Shown: piece by piece, positions 14,619 through 22,980 of the stretch
How the letters are laid out: each line of letters begins with the position of its first letter
Position numbering within the stretch: the stretch's first letter is position 1
IMG/VR virus record: IMGVR_UViG_3300044631_002598
Coordinates: 1-26,293 of that record
Direction: 5' to 3' (one strand)
DNA length: 26,293 bases
DNA from: a virus
The notes under the pieces: generated by a model
The model's input: only the letters and a program-made list of their open reading frames with translations
What the model was told of the DNA's origin: nothing
Databases searched by the model: none
Translations under genes and position numbers: made by a program

Positions 14619-15827
14619 TTATTTTAAAGGTGGAGTATTTACAGTAAACAGTTTAATTCTTTTAGTATCAAAATGTTTTATAGCTTGATTAAACCATTTT
14701 TCATCTGCTGTATCTTTTGTTACAATGATAACGATTCTAGCTTTAAAATCCATTTGATTGTACCTAATTCTGATTAGTCTTCCAATACGTTGAACAATAT
14801 CTCTAGGAATAGAACTTATTTGAGTAATAAGACCAATATCTGGAGCAGTTAAATTTTTACCTTCATTCAAAGCTTTTACAGTAACTAAATGATCTATTTC
14901 TTTGGCTTGAAATTTATCCAAAAATTCTGAAGAGGATTCAGAATGATACACATTAGAAGATAAATTGTTTGCAAAGTTAATAGAGCCACAAAAAACAAGA
15001 AGTCTACCTTGTCCCTGTAATTTATCAAAACATTCTTTGGCTAGTCGAAACTTAGAAGGAAGATTGTAAAGAAATTGTGCTCTTTTTGAAATATGAATCA
15101 TTTTCAACTTTTCCATCTTAGGATCTTTTTGTGCAAGCATAGTGGCTTTTTGAATAGATTTAGTTTTAAAACTATAAGCAGCTGCTTCTGTTTGATAAAA
15201 AGGATCTTTAACTGTTCCAGCCTTGATATTCTTATTTAAAGAATCTAAAGCATGGTATAAAACTGAGATTTCAAAATCTGCTACTAACCCTAAATCTACC
15301 GCTTCATCTATTGTTATTCGGTATACTGTTGGTAAAAGTGTATTAAGTAAAAATACTCTCTCAGTATCATCCGGATATTCAACTTCAGGCTTAGTAGCAG
15401 TAAGTCCTAAAATATAAGGTCTTTTGACAGCAGTTAAAACTCCTTCCAGTAAACGTAAATTTGGAATAGTTATTCTATGACATTCATCATAAATAATAAA
15501 GTCGTATTTGTACAATTGCTCTTTAACCAGGCTATTATAACAGATACATTTTACTCCTTCTAAACTTACACCCCACTTAGCAGCTTCTTCAGGCCAATCA
15601 GAATCTCGGAGCTGTTCAGTAGGAACAACTAACAAGCCAACAACTTCCCTTTGCTCTGTACTTAAAATGCTTCTTTTCACAGTTTCTATAAAATCTAAAG
15701 CAACTTTAGTTTTACCGGTACCTGTAGCACCTTCAAAACAACCAACTCCCATGTTATCTAAAACAGCATTTAAAGCTTCGTGTTGTACTCTAATTTTGTT
15801 TTCAAGAGCTTGTTCTGCTGTTAACAT
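14619..15827 (-). CDS. SF2 DNA helicase (UvsW/SNF2-like)
   Basis: A 402-residue superfamily 2 helicase. Motifs in order: Walker A GATGTGKT (33-40), Ia-like VVPTEQLRD (68-75), DECH (114-117), motif III GLTATKP (141-147), motif IV LLVFCGS (276-282), motif V ALNEGKNL (319-326) and motif VI QRIGRLIR (346-353). This is the layout of T4 UvsW and related ATP-driven branch-migration enzymes, which remodel stalled forks and recombination intermediates. It starts by overlapping the 89-residue gene by 7 nt and ends 5 nt before the next gene. There is no nuclease or extra domain. Confidence 0.88.
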   Translation of the reverse strand: MLTAEQALENKIRVQHEALNAVLDNMGVGCFEGATGTGKTKVALDFIETVKRSILSTEQREVVGLLVVPTEQLRDSDWPEEAAKWGVSLEGVKCICYNSLVKEQLYKYDFIIYDECHRITIPNLRLLEGVLTAVKRPYILGLTATKPEVEYPDDTERVFLLNTLLPTVYRITIDEAVDLGLVADFEISVLYHALDSLNKNIKAGTVKDPFYQTEAAAYSFKTKSIQKATMLAQKDPKMEKLKMIHISKRAQFLYNLPSKFRLAKECFDKLQGQGRLLVFCGSINFANNLSSNVYHSESSSEFLDKFQAKEIDHLVTVKALNEGKNLTAPDIGLITQISSIPRDIVQRIGRLIRIRYNQMDFKARIVIIVTKDTADEKWFNQAIKHFDTKRIKLFTVNTPPLK

Positions 15828-16090
15828 AAGTTCAAGGATTTTAAGTATGATGTAATAAGAAATTGTTCTTCTGGTAAACTCTCAATAGCTCCATCAGACC
15901 AAACACCAATTCCTGCAGTATCTTCAAGTTCATGAGTTATACCATTAAACTTGTACAAACCAGCATAATAAGCTGTAGCAATGCTACGAGCCAGAAAACT
16001 TTTAATAGCTTCTGGCCCTGTAGCAATGGCATTTTCTAAATCTTTCGAGAAAGAAAATGTATTAATTAAATCAAAATCTGTGATTATCAT
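15821..16090 (-). CDS. Small unknown protein between two helicases
   Basis: An 89-residue protein. I choose the ATG at 16090 (MIITDFDLINTFSF) because it overlaps the stop of the SF1 helicase as ATGA; an in-frame ATG at 16141 would add a basic 17-residue extension inside that gene. Helical in the middle (KDLENAIATGPEAIKSFLARSIATAYYAGLYKF), it ends in EEQFLITSYLKSLNLC. No motif is recognised. Being sandwiched between two helicase genes with overlaps at both ends suggests a small replication accessory factor. Confidence 0.6.
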   Translation of the reverse strand: MIITDFDLINTFSFSKDLENAIATGPEAIKSFLARSIATAYYAGLYKFNGITHELEDTAGIGVWSDGAIESLPEEQFLITSYLKSLNLC

Positions 16091-17631
16091 AGTATAAATA
16101 GTTTTTCTTTTGCTCTTGAAACTCCTACATATCTTAAACAAGTGCGTTCAAAAAGTTTGGTATCCACTCCATTTACAACTCTTTTTAAAGAGTCTACAGT
16201 ATCCATTAAAAGGACACAGTTTTTATAAGTAGATCCTTGACTTTTATGAATAGTTAAAGCATAATTAGGACTAATAGAAGCAGATAGTTTTTGAAAGTTG
16301 TAAAACTCTCTCCAGGCAGCTGTTCTGTCGTAAGCTTTGTGAGCAATTTGTTCTAATGCTGCAATTACCTGTTTAAAATAAGCTTCAGAATCTTCATGAA
16401 TCACATAGACAGTATAACGATAAGGAACTTCTTCCATATTATCATTCAATCTGTATACTATAACATTACATTTGTACATAAAGAAAGTATAACTCATAAC
16501 AGAAGAAGTAACTGCAAAACCTTTTTTAATTGCATTATCTACCCAAAGTTCTTTAGCTATTTCATCTTCTCCAACTGCTTTAACTCTAAGTTCTGTTCTA
16601 ATTTCTTGCAAGGATTTAGAAACATTCCATCTTATTGGAACTTCTATTTTTGTACATTCTTCAATTAAAAGTTCTTCCGAATTACTAATAATAATTGGTT
16701 TTAAAGGATGTTTCATATCAAAAATAGGATCATCAGCAACAAAGAAATCGCCAGCAACAATTTTAGGAGGGCAAGCTTCTTGAAGCCGGTATTGACGAAT
16801 AAGTTGATTCATTTGTCTAACAGCTTCATTGGTGTAAGCTAAAACTTTGATGTGATCTGAATCTAAATCAAAAGGTTCTCCAAACATAGGAAGTATTTCA
16901 GATTGAAAATGCTCTGTATCCATTTGAAGTAAATCATCTCCAAGAAAATGTTTATAAGAAACATCTCCTTGAGTATCTCTAATTGCAGTAGCAAAACTAA
17001 GAATATTGCTATTTGCAGTTTGACGCATAGGTTGAGATAGAATGTATTCTTCTGAATTGTACAACGGATGAGAAATAAAAGCGCTACTAAAAGTTTCATT
17101 AACAGGAGGAAGTTGTTTAGGGTCTCCGGTAAAAATAATTTTTAGTAGGTTTATATCTTTTTTAGAAGCTTGATAGTTCATAATCTTTTGAAAAAGGTCT
17201 TTAGGTAGCATAGAAGCTTCATCCACAATTAAAACAGATGCTTCATCTATTTTACTTTGTTTAGATAAATAATTGTCATTTTCAAAAGTTCTGTTACCAG
17301 TTTTACTATCTATTCTTTCTTTCAACCCCAACAGAGAGTGAATAGTTCCAAATAAAGCATTTTTACTTCCTGAAGCATTTTTCTTCAACTGTTTGACAGC
17401 TTTATGAGTTGGAGCAGTCATAGCTACCACAGCAGTAGGAAATTGTTCTTTATAAGCTCGTATAATAGAAGCCAAAGTAAAAGTTTTTCCAGTACCAGCG
17501 AATCCTTTAAAACGAATGTAATGTAAATCAGAGGGAGCAGTTAAATAGTTCAATATTGGATAAGCAGCTTCAAGCTGATGTTCTGTCAACAGACTCAACG
17601 CTTGCGAAGGTTGTATTATTGCTGGAGTCAT
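16087..17631 (-). CDS. SF1B helicase (RecD/Dda-type)
   Basis: A 514-residue 5'-3' DNA helicase. It opens with LTEHQLEAAYPIL (Q motif region, 15-27), Walker A GFAGTGKT (43-50), Ia APTHKAVKQLK (73-83), Walker B LIVDEASML (134-142) and motif III GDPKQLPPV (169-177). Late in the protein come ALTIHKSQGSTYKN (motif V) and RYVGVSRAKEKLFIL (motif VI, the last 15 residues). This is the domain order of T4 Dda and RecD2. A role in fork restart, protein displacement or origin melting is known for the family. It starts within the preceding gene (62-nt overlap) and ends with an ATGA overlap. Confidence 0.9.
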   Translation of the reverse strand: MTPAIIQPSQALSLLTEHQLEAAYPILNYLTAPSDLHYIRFKGFAGTGKTFTLASIIRAYKEQFPTAVVAMTAPTHKAVKQLKKNASGSKNALFGTIHSLLGLKERIDSKTGNRTFENDNYLSKQSKIDEASVLIVDEASMLPKDLFQKIMNYQASKKDINLLKIIFTGDPKQLPPVNETFSSAFISHPLYNSEEYILSQPMRQTANSNILSFATAIRDTQGDVSYKHFLGDDLLQMDTEHFQSEILPMFGEPFDLDSDHIKVLAYTNEAVRQMNQLIRQYRLQEACPPKIVAGDFFVADDPIFDMKHPLKPIIISNSEELLIEECTKIEVPIRWNVSKSLQEIRTELRVKAVGEDEIAKELWVDNAIKKGFAVTSSVMSYTFFMYKCNVIVYRLNDNMEEVPYRYTVYVIHEDSEAYFKQVIAALEQIAHKAYDRTAAWREFYNFQKLSASISPNYALTIHKSQGSTYKNCVLLMDTVDSLKRVVNGVDTKLFERTCLRYVGVSRAKEKLFIL

Positions 17632-18103
17632 TCGGTAAATTTAAGGGTGAAAGAATAATAGTAATAGTGTGAGTTTCTTCAACATAGGAAAATTTTCCAG
17701 GTAAATCTCTGTAATCGGCTTTAAGTTCTTCTAAAGCAAGCTCTAACAAGGCAGTGTATTTTCCTACACGTAACTTTTTAGAGATTGTTTTATAATTTAC
17801 TATTTCCTGCAAAACATTAAATGCAACTCTGGAAATTTCTTGTTGACCTTTATCGTTAAGCTTTACAGCAAGAAGCATTAGATTTTTAAATAGCTCAGAA
17901 GAAGTGAAATGGTTTAATTGTTTATTAACCCATTGTTGAGTAGGAGGAGGTAAAGTTGTAATGATACTTCGTTGGTACTCTAAAAGATGTTCTTTTAATT
18001 GTACAGCTGAAGAATCAGAGACTTCTGATAGAAGTTTAAGTAAGATATTGGATACTAAAATAGTATTGCTTATTTGAGCTTTTTGTTGTTGCTGTAAAGT
18101 CAT
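17570..18103 (-). CDS. Unknown protein between polymerase and SF1 helicase
   Basis: A 177-residue, mostly helical protein (LLKLLSEVSDSSAVQLKEHLLEYQRS near residues 22-47) with a beta-rich tail (YVEETHTITIILSPL) and a Ser/Asn-rich end lying in the 62-nt overlap with the helicase gene. No motif is recognised. It starts 54 nt after the polymerase stop. The overlap is long for this genome, so the helicase start could in principle be internal. An accessory factor for polymerase or helicase is a guess from position only. Confidence 0.62.
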   Translation of the reverse strand: MTLQQQQKAQISNTILVSNILLKLLSEVSDSSAVQLKEHLLEYQRSIITTLPPPTQQWVNKQLNHFTSSELFKNLMLLAVKLNDKGQQEISRVAFNVLQEIVNYKTISKKLRVGKYTALLELALEELKADYRDLPGKFSYVEETHTITIILSPLNLPNDSSNNTTFASVESVDRTSA

Positions 18104-18157
18104 GATTATTATTGTTTGAAGGTTTTAAATTGTTTAAGAACTTAGGATACGTTGTTT

Positions 18158-20362
18158 CTATTTTGTCCACATTGCAGAAGTATTAGTTTCTGCTTTAAGA
18201 ATACCGGTTGGAATAACTATAGCAGCAGCTTTGCACATCAAAGCATCAAGCTGAGCATTCCAATCTAATTCTAGTGTACAATCTTTTTCTGTGGTAAGCT
18301 GATCATGTACATTTAAAAGAATTCGAATAAAATCTTGAAGATTATTATCCCTAATCCATTTATAAACTACCCACATGGCTAGTTTCATGATATCTGCACC
18401 GGAACCTTGAATAGGATGGTTCTTAGATTGTCTTTCAATTCTTCCAAGTCTCCCATTGTATTCAATCCCAGATGCATGTAAGTCTATGTCACTTTGAGTA
18501 AAATTCTTCCATTCCCAAAACCATCTTTTACGTAAAAACGGTCCAAGAGTTTGAGTATACCCATGAGTAACTCCAAAACGACCAAAGGAGTTTAAAACTG
18601 CTTTTAATCCTGGGAAAGTATTAAAGTACTCGTAAATCAAAGCTTCTGCTTCTTTTACACTACATTTATTGTTTCGAGATAATTTAAACTTACTCATTCC
18701 ATAAGCCAAACCAAAGTTGATAGACTTAATGGAATTCCTCATTTGCTTATGCCCAAAACACTTACACTTTTGTTTGTGTGTTATGTACTTGCAATCTGGG
18801 TCAGCAGCTTTAGTCCATTTTTGTTTGTACACTAAAGCAGCAGTTACACTGTGTAAATCATGTCCAGATTCAATGGCATTAACCCAAGTAGGTTCTCCAG
18901 AAGCAAAAGCAATTAAAGCTAATTCTTGTCCAGTATAATCACTATCTACAATTTCAAATCCTGAAGAAGGTTTAAAAGCATTCCGATACCTTAAATAAAA
19001 ACTTCCTTTAGGTTTAGTAGGATGATCTTGTTCCCATTGTGCCTCTACTTCAGGTGACCCTGGTTTGGCGGGAATTTGCTGCATGTTAGGACTTTTAGAA
19101 GAAGCTCTTCCTGTAGATACAATTGAGTTATAAGTAGTTCTAACTTTTCCATCTGGTTCTACGTGTTTAGCTATAAAAGCTTCTCCGTAGGTACTTTCAA
19201 GTTTAGTAGAATCTTTAAAATCTAAATAAGCATCGAAAATAGGATGAGCCAATTCTTCAATCAATTCTCTCTTAGTAGATTTAAGTTTAGGTTCAATTGC
19301 TTTAAATAGTTCTAAAGTTTGTGTTGGAGAACTCCAATTAATGGATAAAGTTCTTGCTGGAATTAGAAAGTTATTTACTATTAAAGAATCTCTGTGATTT
19401 TGTACAAGATACTTGGTAAAAGATTCATAATCTCCAGAACTTACATCCATTAGAATAGTAAGCTCCGTAGTATTTAAAGTTTGAAAGTTATTTTGAATAA
19501 AATGTTTCAAGTATACTTTAGAACTCCCTTCACAAGTGGAAAGAAGTAACTGAAGCATCTGTAACTTTTGTTTTCCAGAATTCAAATTCAATGTAACTCT
19601 ATCTTCGACACTGTAAAATCCTAGCTGAATAGCCCTAGAAAGTAAAACTGTATCTGCCTCAATATGTTCTACCAATTGCTGCTCAGAGTGTTTTATAATA
19701 GGTTCTACGTACTTTAAATTATCCAACCATTCTTCTTTATTCAAAGAGATTCCATGATAAGTGCACTCTGAAAAAGCTAATAAAGCTCTCATTTCAAGCC
19801 ACATAACTTGAGTACTACCAGTTTTAATACTTTCAGTATCTTGAAAATCCTTTATTTTCCCTAACCAGGTAACATCGTTAAAAGCGTACTCAATTTGTTC
19901 CGGAGTTAAAAGATTTTCTAAATTAAAAGAAGTTTGAAGAGTTTTATCCAAAGTGATATCACAGTATTTCCATGTTAAATCTCCTAAAGCAAACCCATCT
20001 GTTTCTACACCACCGGTTAAAACCTGTTCCGCTACCATTGTACAATAAACATTGTTCACTTCAAGATTGTGAAATCTGCAAACAACATATTCAAAAGCAG
20101 CTGCATGAATGAGTTTTAAAACTTCCCAAGAACCTAAATACTCTTTTAAAAAGTTTATCTGTTCTTCTTTTAAAGCAGGATAATACAATAAAGCTTTATT
20201 TTCTCCACTCAAATCTCCGAACTGTAAAGTAACCAGCTTTTTTGTACACCAATAAGATGTTACAGTAGTTTCAATATCAAATTGAATTTCTTTCTGGGAA
20301 CTTAGCCAAGTTTCAATTAGTTTCCATTGAATGGGATTATTTTCAAGGTATATCAGGTTCAT
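18158..20362 (-). CDS. DNA polymerase, family A, with 3'-5' proofreading
   Basis: A 734-residue replicative polymerase. The exonuclease domain has D29-x-E31 (FDIET), an Exo II region (LIHAAAFEYVVCRF) and Exo III Y159-x3-D163. The polymerase domain has STGRASSKSPNMQQIP (417-431), motif A SDYTGQEL with D475, motif B R542-x3-K546-x2-NFGLAYG, and motif C V685-H-D687-Q688. Motif C is HDQ instead of the usual HDE. A Cys/His cluster (C524, H529, C533, C535, H538) just before motif B looks like an inserted zinc site. There is no 5'-nuclease domain; that activity is encoded at 4393. It overlaps the gene upstream by 20 nt. Confidence 0.95.
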   Translation of the reverse strand: MNLIYLENNPIQWKLIETWLSSQKEIQFDIETTVTSYWCTKKLVTLQFGDLSGENKALLYYPALKEEQINFLKEYLGSWEVLKLIHAAAFEYVVCRFHNLEVNNVYCTMVAEQVLTGGVETDGFALGDLTWKYCDITLDKTLQTSFNLENLLTPEQIEYAFNDVTWLGKIKDFQDTESIKTGSTQVMWLEMRALLAFSECTYHGISLNKEEWLDNLKYVEPIIKHSEQQLVEHIEADTVLLSRAIQLGFYSVEDRVTLNLNSGKQKLQMLQLLLSTCEGSSKVYLKHFIQNNFQTLNTTELTILMDVSSGDYESFTKYLVQNHRDSLIVNNFLIPARTLSINWSSPTQTLELFKAIEPKLKSTKRELIEELAHPIFDAYLDFKDSTKLESTYGEAFIAKHVEPDGKVRTTYNSIVSTGRASSKSPNMQQIPAKPGSPEVEAQWEQDHPTKPKGSFYLRYRNAFKPSSGFEIVDSDYTGQELALIAFASGEPTWVNAIESGHDLHSVTAALVYKQKWTKAADPDCKYITHKQKCKCFGHKQMRNSIKSINFGLAYGMSKFKLSRNNKCSVKEAEALIYEYFNTFPGLKAVLNSFGRFGVTHGYTQTLGPFLRKRWFWEWKNFTQSDIDLHASGIEYNGRLGRIERQSKNHPIQGSGADIMKLAMWVVYKWIRDNNLQDFIRILLNVHDQLTTEKDCTLELDWNAQLDALMCKAAAIVIPTGILKAETNTSAMWTK

Positions 20363-20681
20363 ATCTTAAATCTTTTAAAGTACTACAAACATCGTAGAAA
20401 GAATATGCATAAACAAACATTCCAAATTCGTCTATAACATTTCCATCTGAATCTTGTAAAGGAGTGGTACAATGTACAAAAGGTTGATTTGAAATTATAG
20501 TAGAAACTTCAGCTTTAAAACTATCCATAAATGCAATGGCTTCCCCCCTTGTAGTTCCAAAAGGTAGAGTCATAGATACATCCGGTAATTGAAGTTTAAC
20601 TTTGAGAGAATAAGGACTGCTGGAAAAAATCACAGGGCCGTTATCACTCATGTACAAATTATAATCCTTCCCTAGCTTCAT
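20343..20681 (-). CDS. Unknown protein upstream of the polymerase
   Basis: A 112-residue protein with a beta-rich first half (YSLKVKLQLPDVSMTLPFG), a helix (RGEAIAFMDSFKAEVSTII) and a C-terminal aromatic patch (FGMFVYAYSFYDVC). No motif is recognised. It overlaps the polymerase start by 20 nt and the upstream small gene by 23 nt, so it is tightly coupled to polymerase translation. Confidence 0.6.
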   Translation of the reverse strand: MKLGKDYNLYMSDNGPVIFSSSPYSLKVKLQLPDVSMTLPFGTTRGEAIAFMDSFKAEVSTIISNQPFVHCTTPLQDSDGNVIDEFGMFVYAYSFYDVCSTLKDLRYEPDIP

Positions 20682-20904
20682 GTTTAAAATCTGAAACCCT
20701 AAAATCTTCTGTATTGGTAGAAACTTTTTTAGGATTACTGGCTTCTATAATCAAGCAAGCTGAAATATTTTTATCTATTAACTTTACATCGGTAGCAATG
20801 TTAATAGTAGCCCCATCTAACTTTTTAAGAATCTCATCTTCTATGGCATCTTCTGAAACTAATAAAAGTTTCAAAGTGCCGTTTTTTATTACAATACTTT
20901 GCAT
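20659..20904 (-). CDS. Small unknown protein
   Basis: An 81-residue protein from the ATG at 20904 (MQSIVIKNGTLKLLLVSED). An in-frame ATG at 20979 exists but would put 25 extra residues inside the end of the dNMP kinase gene. Alternating hydrophobic residues suggest a small beta-sheet domain (TLKLLLVSEDAIEDEILKKL, TINIATDVKLI, CLIIEASN). There is no known family. The 18-codon ORF coupled to the kinase stop (20889-20945) ends just inside this gene and may control its translation. Confidence 0.55.
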   Translation of the reverse strand: MQSIVIKNGTLKLLLVSEDAIEDEILKKLDGATINIATDVKLIDKNISACLIIEASNPKKVSTNTEDFRVSDFKHEAREGL

Positions 20905-20945
20905 GTTGTTTGTTGTTTTACTATTTCTAATGCTTCTAAATTCAT
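20889..20945 (-). CDS. Possible 18-residue leader peptide
   Basis: ATG at 20945 overlaps the dNMP kinase TGA as ATGA, the same coupling used at several other junctions here. It opens an 18-codon frame, MNLEALEIVKQQTTCKVL, ending at TAA 16 nt inside the next gene. It is helical and has no other support. It may be a coupling peptide that carries ribosomes to the ATG at 20904, or chance. Confidence 0.3.
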   Translation of the reverse strand: MNLEALEIVKQQTTCKVL

Positions 20946-21595
20946 AGTATAAGTTTAAAGTGTTTGAGCATTTTCTCAACCTCTACTACAAGATCTTCAA
21001 TTGTGCCAAAGTTATCAAGTACATAATCAAAGTTATAACTATCTAAGGCAGTTTCTGAAGGATGATTCCAATTTGGCACTTCATTAAAGTCTCGTCTTTC
21101 TACTCGAATACAAATACCTCCATGTTTCTTTACAGCTTCAAACTCATTAGAAAATCTTAAATCTGTAATAATCCAGTTAGGAAGTTCCATTTTATATTCG
21201 GAAACATCTTCTACATAATACTTGATTCTACTTTTATAGTAGTCTGCAAACAAAGCATTTACCCATGTTTCAGAATGTAAACCATTTCGAATTGCATCTG
21301 TACCTAGTTTCTGTAGGAATTCTCTGTAAGTCATTGGCATCATAGAAAATCCATCTTGATTATTCTCATCACATTCAAACATCTGCTTACAATAATTCCA
21401 CTCTTCAGGCATATTAGACTGTTTAAATTCCTGGTCTTCAAACTTTTCTTCAGGTATTCCGGTAAGTAAAGAAGCTATTTGTTTTAACTTGCCGGCAAAC
21501 TTCTTAATTTTCCAACCATCGTAGGTTAAGTACTTGATAATACTGCCTACAGCGTCTTTTCCAGACCCTATTCTTCCGTTAATTGCTATGATCAT
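20942..21595 (-). CDS. Deoxynucleoside monophosphate kinase
   Basis: A 217-residue P-loop kinase resembling T4 gene 1 dNMP kinase, which phosphorylates dNMPs to dNDPs for DNA synthesis. The P-loop is GRIGSGKD (7-14). The later LGTDAIRNGLHSETWVNALF (about 95-115) and NWIITDLRFSNEFEAVKKHGG followed by ICIRVERRD match the family's substrate and LID regions. DLRF-x-NE is a recurring motif of phage dNMP kinases. Its start overlaps the previous gene as ATGA and its stop overlaps the small ORF at 20945. It lies in the operon two genes before the polymerase. Confidence 0.88.
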   Translation of the reverse strand: MIIAINGRIGSGKDAVGSIIKYLTYDGWKIKKFAGKLKQIASLLTGIPEEKFEDQEFKQSNMPEEWNYCKQMFECDENNQDGFSMMPMTYREFLQKLGTDAIRNGLHSETWVNALFADYYKSRIKYYVEDVSEYKMELPNWIITDLRFSNEFEAVKKHGGICIRVERRDFNEVPNWNHPSETALDSYNFDYVLDNFGTIEDLVVEVEKMLKHFKLIL

Positions 21596-21858
21596 TGTTT
21601 AAATCCTATTCTTTTAATAATGTTGAATTTTCCTCTTCCTTTTAAAGTAAAAGTTCGTTTTGAACTTAATGCTAAAGATTCAAACAATTCTTGTTCTTTT
21701 TGAGTAAGAGACTCTGGTCCAAGACTTCCATTAGCTTGAGGTACCAACTTAATGCCATTCCAAGGTTCTGTACCGGAGGTAACAGCTATGGGCCAAACAC
21801 CGTTCCAACAATAAACATTGTTTAAATTTACTTCATGTTGAAAAATTACTATTGTCAT
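21592..21858 (-). CDS. Small unknown protein
   Basis: An 88-residue protein with a Trp-rich first half (YCWNGVWPIAVTSGTEPWNGIKL) and a basic C-terminus (RTFTLKGRGKFNIIKRIGFKQ). No family is recognised. It starts and ends in ATGA overlaps with its neighbours, so expression is coupled to the dNMP kinase. Confidence 0.6.
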   Translation of the reverse strand: MTIVIFQHEVNLNNVYCWNGVWPIAVTSGTEPWNGIKLVPQANGSLGPESLTQKEQELFESLALSSKRTFTLKGRGKFNIIKRIGFKQ

Positions 21859-22106
21859 ACTACATATTTTATAGGTATAAAGTAAGCACTACCACCTGTT
21901 TTATCTTCACTTCCTCCACAAAATATTGCTTCTTCATCAAACCATTCTTCTTCCATATACTCTTGTGATTCAGGCCATTGTACTAATACGTATCCTTCGT
22001 TTACAATTGATAGTAAATTAGAAACTGGTTGTGGAGTGTTTTTATCAAACATTTCAAATACTGCTTGACCAATTGCTTCCATTGCATTTTCAAAATTTTT
22101 ATTCAT
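21855..22106 (-). CDS. Small acidic unknown protein
   Basis: An 83-residue acidic protein (net negative; YMEEEWFDEEAIF near 50-62) with an N-terminal helix (NFENAMEAIGQAVFEMFD). No family is recognised. High acidity and small size are common among early phage proteins that bind or mimic nucleic-acid partners, but no specific function can be assigned. It is ATGA-coupled to the gene after it. Confidence 0.58.
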   Translation of the reverse strand: MNKNFENAMEAIGQAVFEMFDKNTPQPVSNLLSIVNEGYVLVQWPESQEYMEEEWFDEEAIFCGGSEDKTGGSAYFIPIKYVV

Positions 22107-22108
22107 CG

Positions 22109-22732
22109 TTATTTCTTTTTGAATTGTTCAAACCATTCTTCAATATTCTGCTCTACAAAGTGAGCTTTTCTAAGTAATTCTAACGCTTCTTCTTCGCTAT
22201 ACTTATTCTTGTCTTGTTCTTGTTGCCATTTAGCACCATCTTTAAAAGTATCATGAAATAACCAATACAGAGGTGTTTTTTTTAAATCAGATTTAACATA
22301 CTTTTCAGCAGCTTCTTCAACTGTTTCTTTTTTAGGTTCTTCTTGTGGAATGGTGATTTTGTATTTCCAAACACATTGTGAATGATTTTGACCTAAATTC
22401 ATTGGGTCAACTTGTCTTCCCATAGGATTAAATAAACCATGTATAGTTTCAACTTCCTCACAACTTGGATTCTTAACAAACCATTCTAAGAACTCATCAT
22501 CAATAGCTTGTACACCATCTTTGATTAAGTCTTGGTCTGTTGTTAAAATGATTTTCTTACAATTTGAATAATCAGAATCATTTGTATCTAATCTTTGCCC
22601 TACACTATATCTTTCTCCATTACTATCTTTAATTTTAGTAATGTAATAGTCTAAATGTTTAGGTTTTTCATCAGAAGTGATGTAGATGTTTTGAATCAGT
22701 TTATTTGTTGGTAATATGTGTATGTTTTTCAT
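22109..22732 (-). CDS. Modular protein common in Bacteroidota phages, function unknown
   Basis: A 207-residue protein starting MKNIHILPTNK. I choose the ATG at 22732 because it makes an ATGA overlap with the gene before it; an ATG at 22741 adds only three residues. The segments NIHILPT, NIYITSDE, KKIILTTDQDLIKDGVQAIDDEFLEWFVKNPSCEEVE and the closing EEWFEQF are, from memory, recurring in uncharacterised proteins of Bacteroidota phages and prophages. The C-terminal half is helical with KWQQEQ and YSEEEALELLRKA. It is the best host indicator in this window. Function is unknown. Confidence 0.7.
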   Translation of the reverse strand: MKNIHILPTNKLIQNIYITSDEKPKHLDYYITKIKDSNGERYSVGQRLDTNDSDYSNCKKIILTTDQDLIKDGVQAIDDEFLEWFVKNPSCEEVETIHGLFNPMGRQVDPMNLGQNHSQCVWKYKITIPQEEPKKETVEEAAEKYVKSDLKKTPLYWLFHDTFKDGAKWQQEQDKNKYSEEEALELLRKAHFVEQNIEEWFEQFKKK

Positions 22733-22980
22733 GTTATACAAGTCAACTTAGCTCTGACTACAGCTTTAGTTTTAACAATATGTGGAGGCGTTACATCATT
22801 CTTATTAAAAAGTTTAAAGAATTCATCTAAAAACATATTTTGAAGAATGCTGTACTTTCTAACTCTTAAATACCCTTTAGAAGTAAATCCTACAACTTGG
22901 CCATAATCTAAACAAGCTTTATAAGGAGTCCAAACTATCCAGTCTCCTATTTTAATTTCTTCCCCGTAGTAAGTTGTCAT
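22729..22980 (-). CDS. Small unknown protein, SH3-like in character
   Basis: An 83-residue basic protein with a beta-rich start (IKIGDWIVWTPYKACLDYGQVVGF, KGYLRVRKY). The GDWIVW-x-GQVVGF pattern resembles small SH3-like barrels that bind nucleic acid or protein, but I cannot assign a family. It is ATGA-coupled to genes on both sides. Confidence 0.58.
   Translation of the reverse strand: MTTYYGEEIKIGDWIVWTPYKACLDYGQVVGFTSKGYLRVRKYSILQNMFLDEFFKLFNKNDVTPPHIVKTKAVVRAKLTCIT

Noticed and set aside
20889-20979. Programmed frameshift joining the 18-codon ORF to the 81-residue gene
   Set aside because: No slippery heptamer followed by a stable structure was seen in the overlap; an internal ATG start explains the arrangement more simply.
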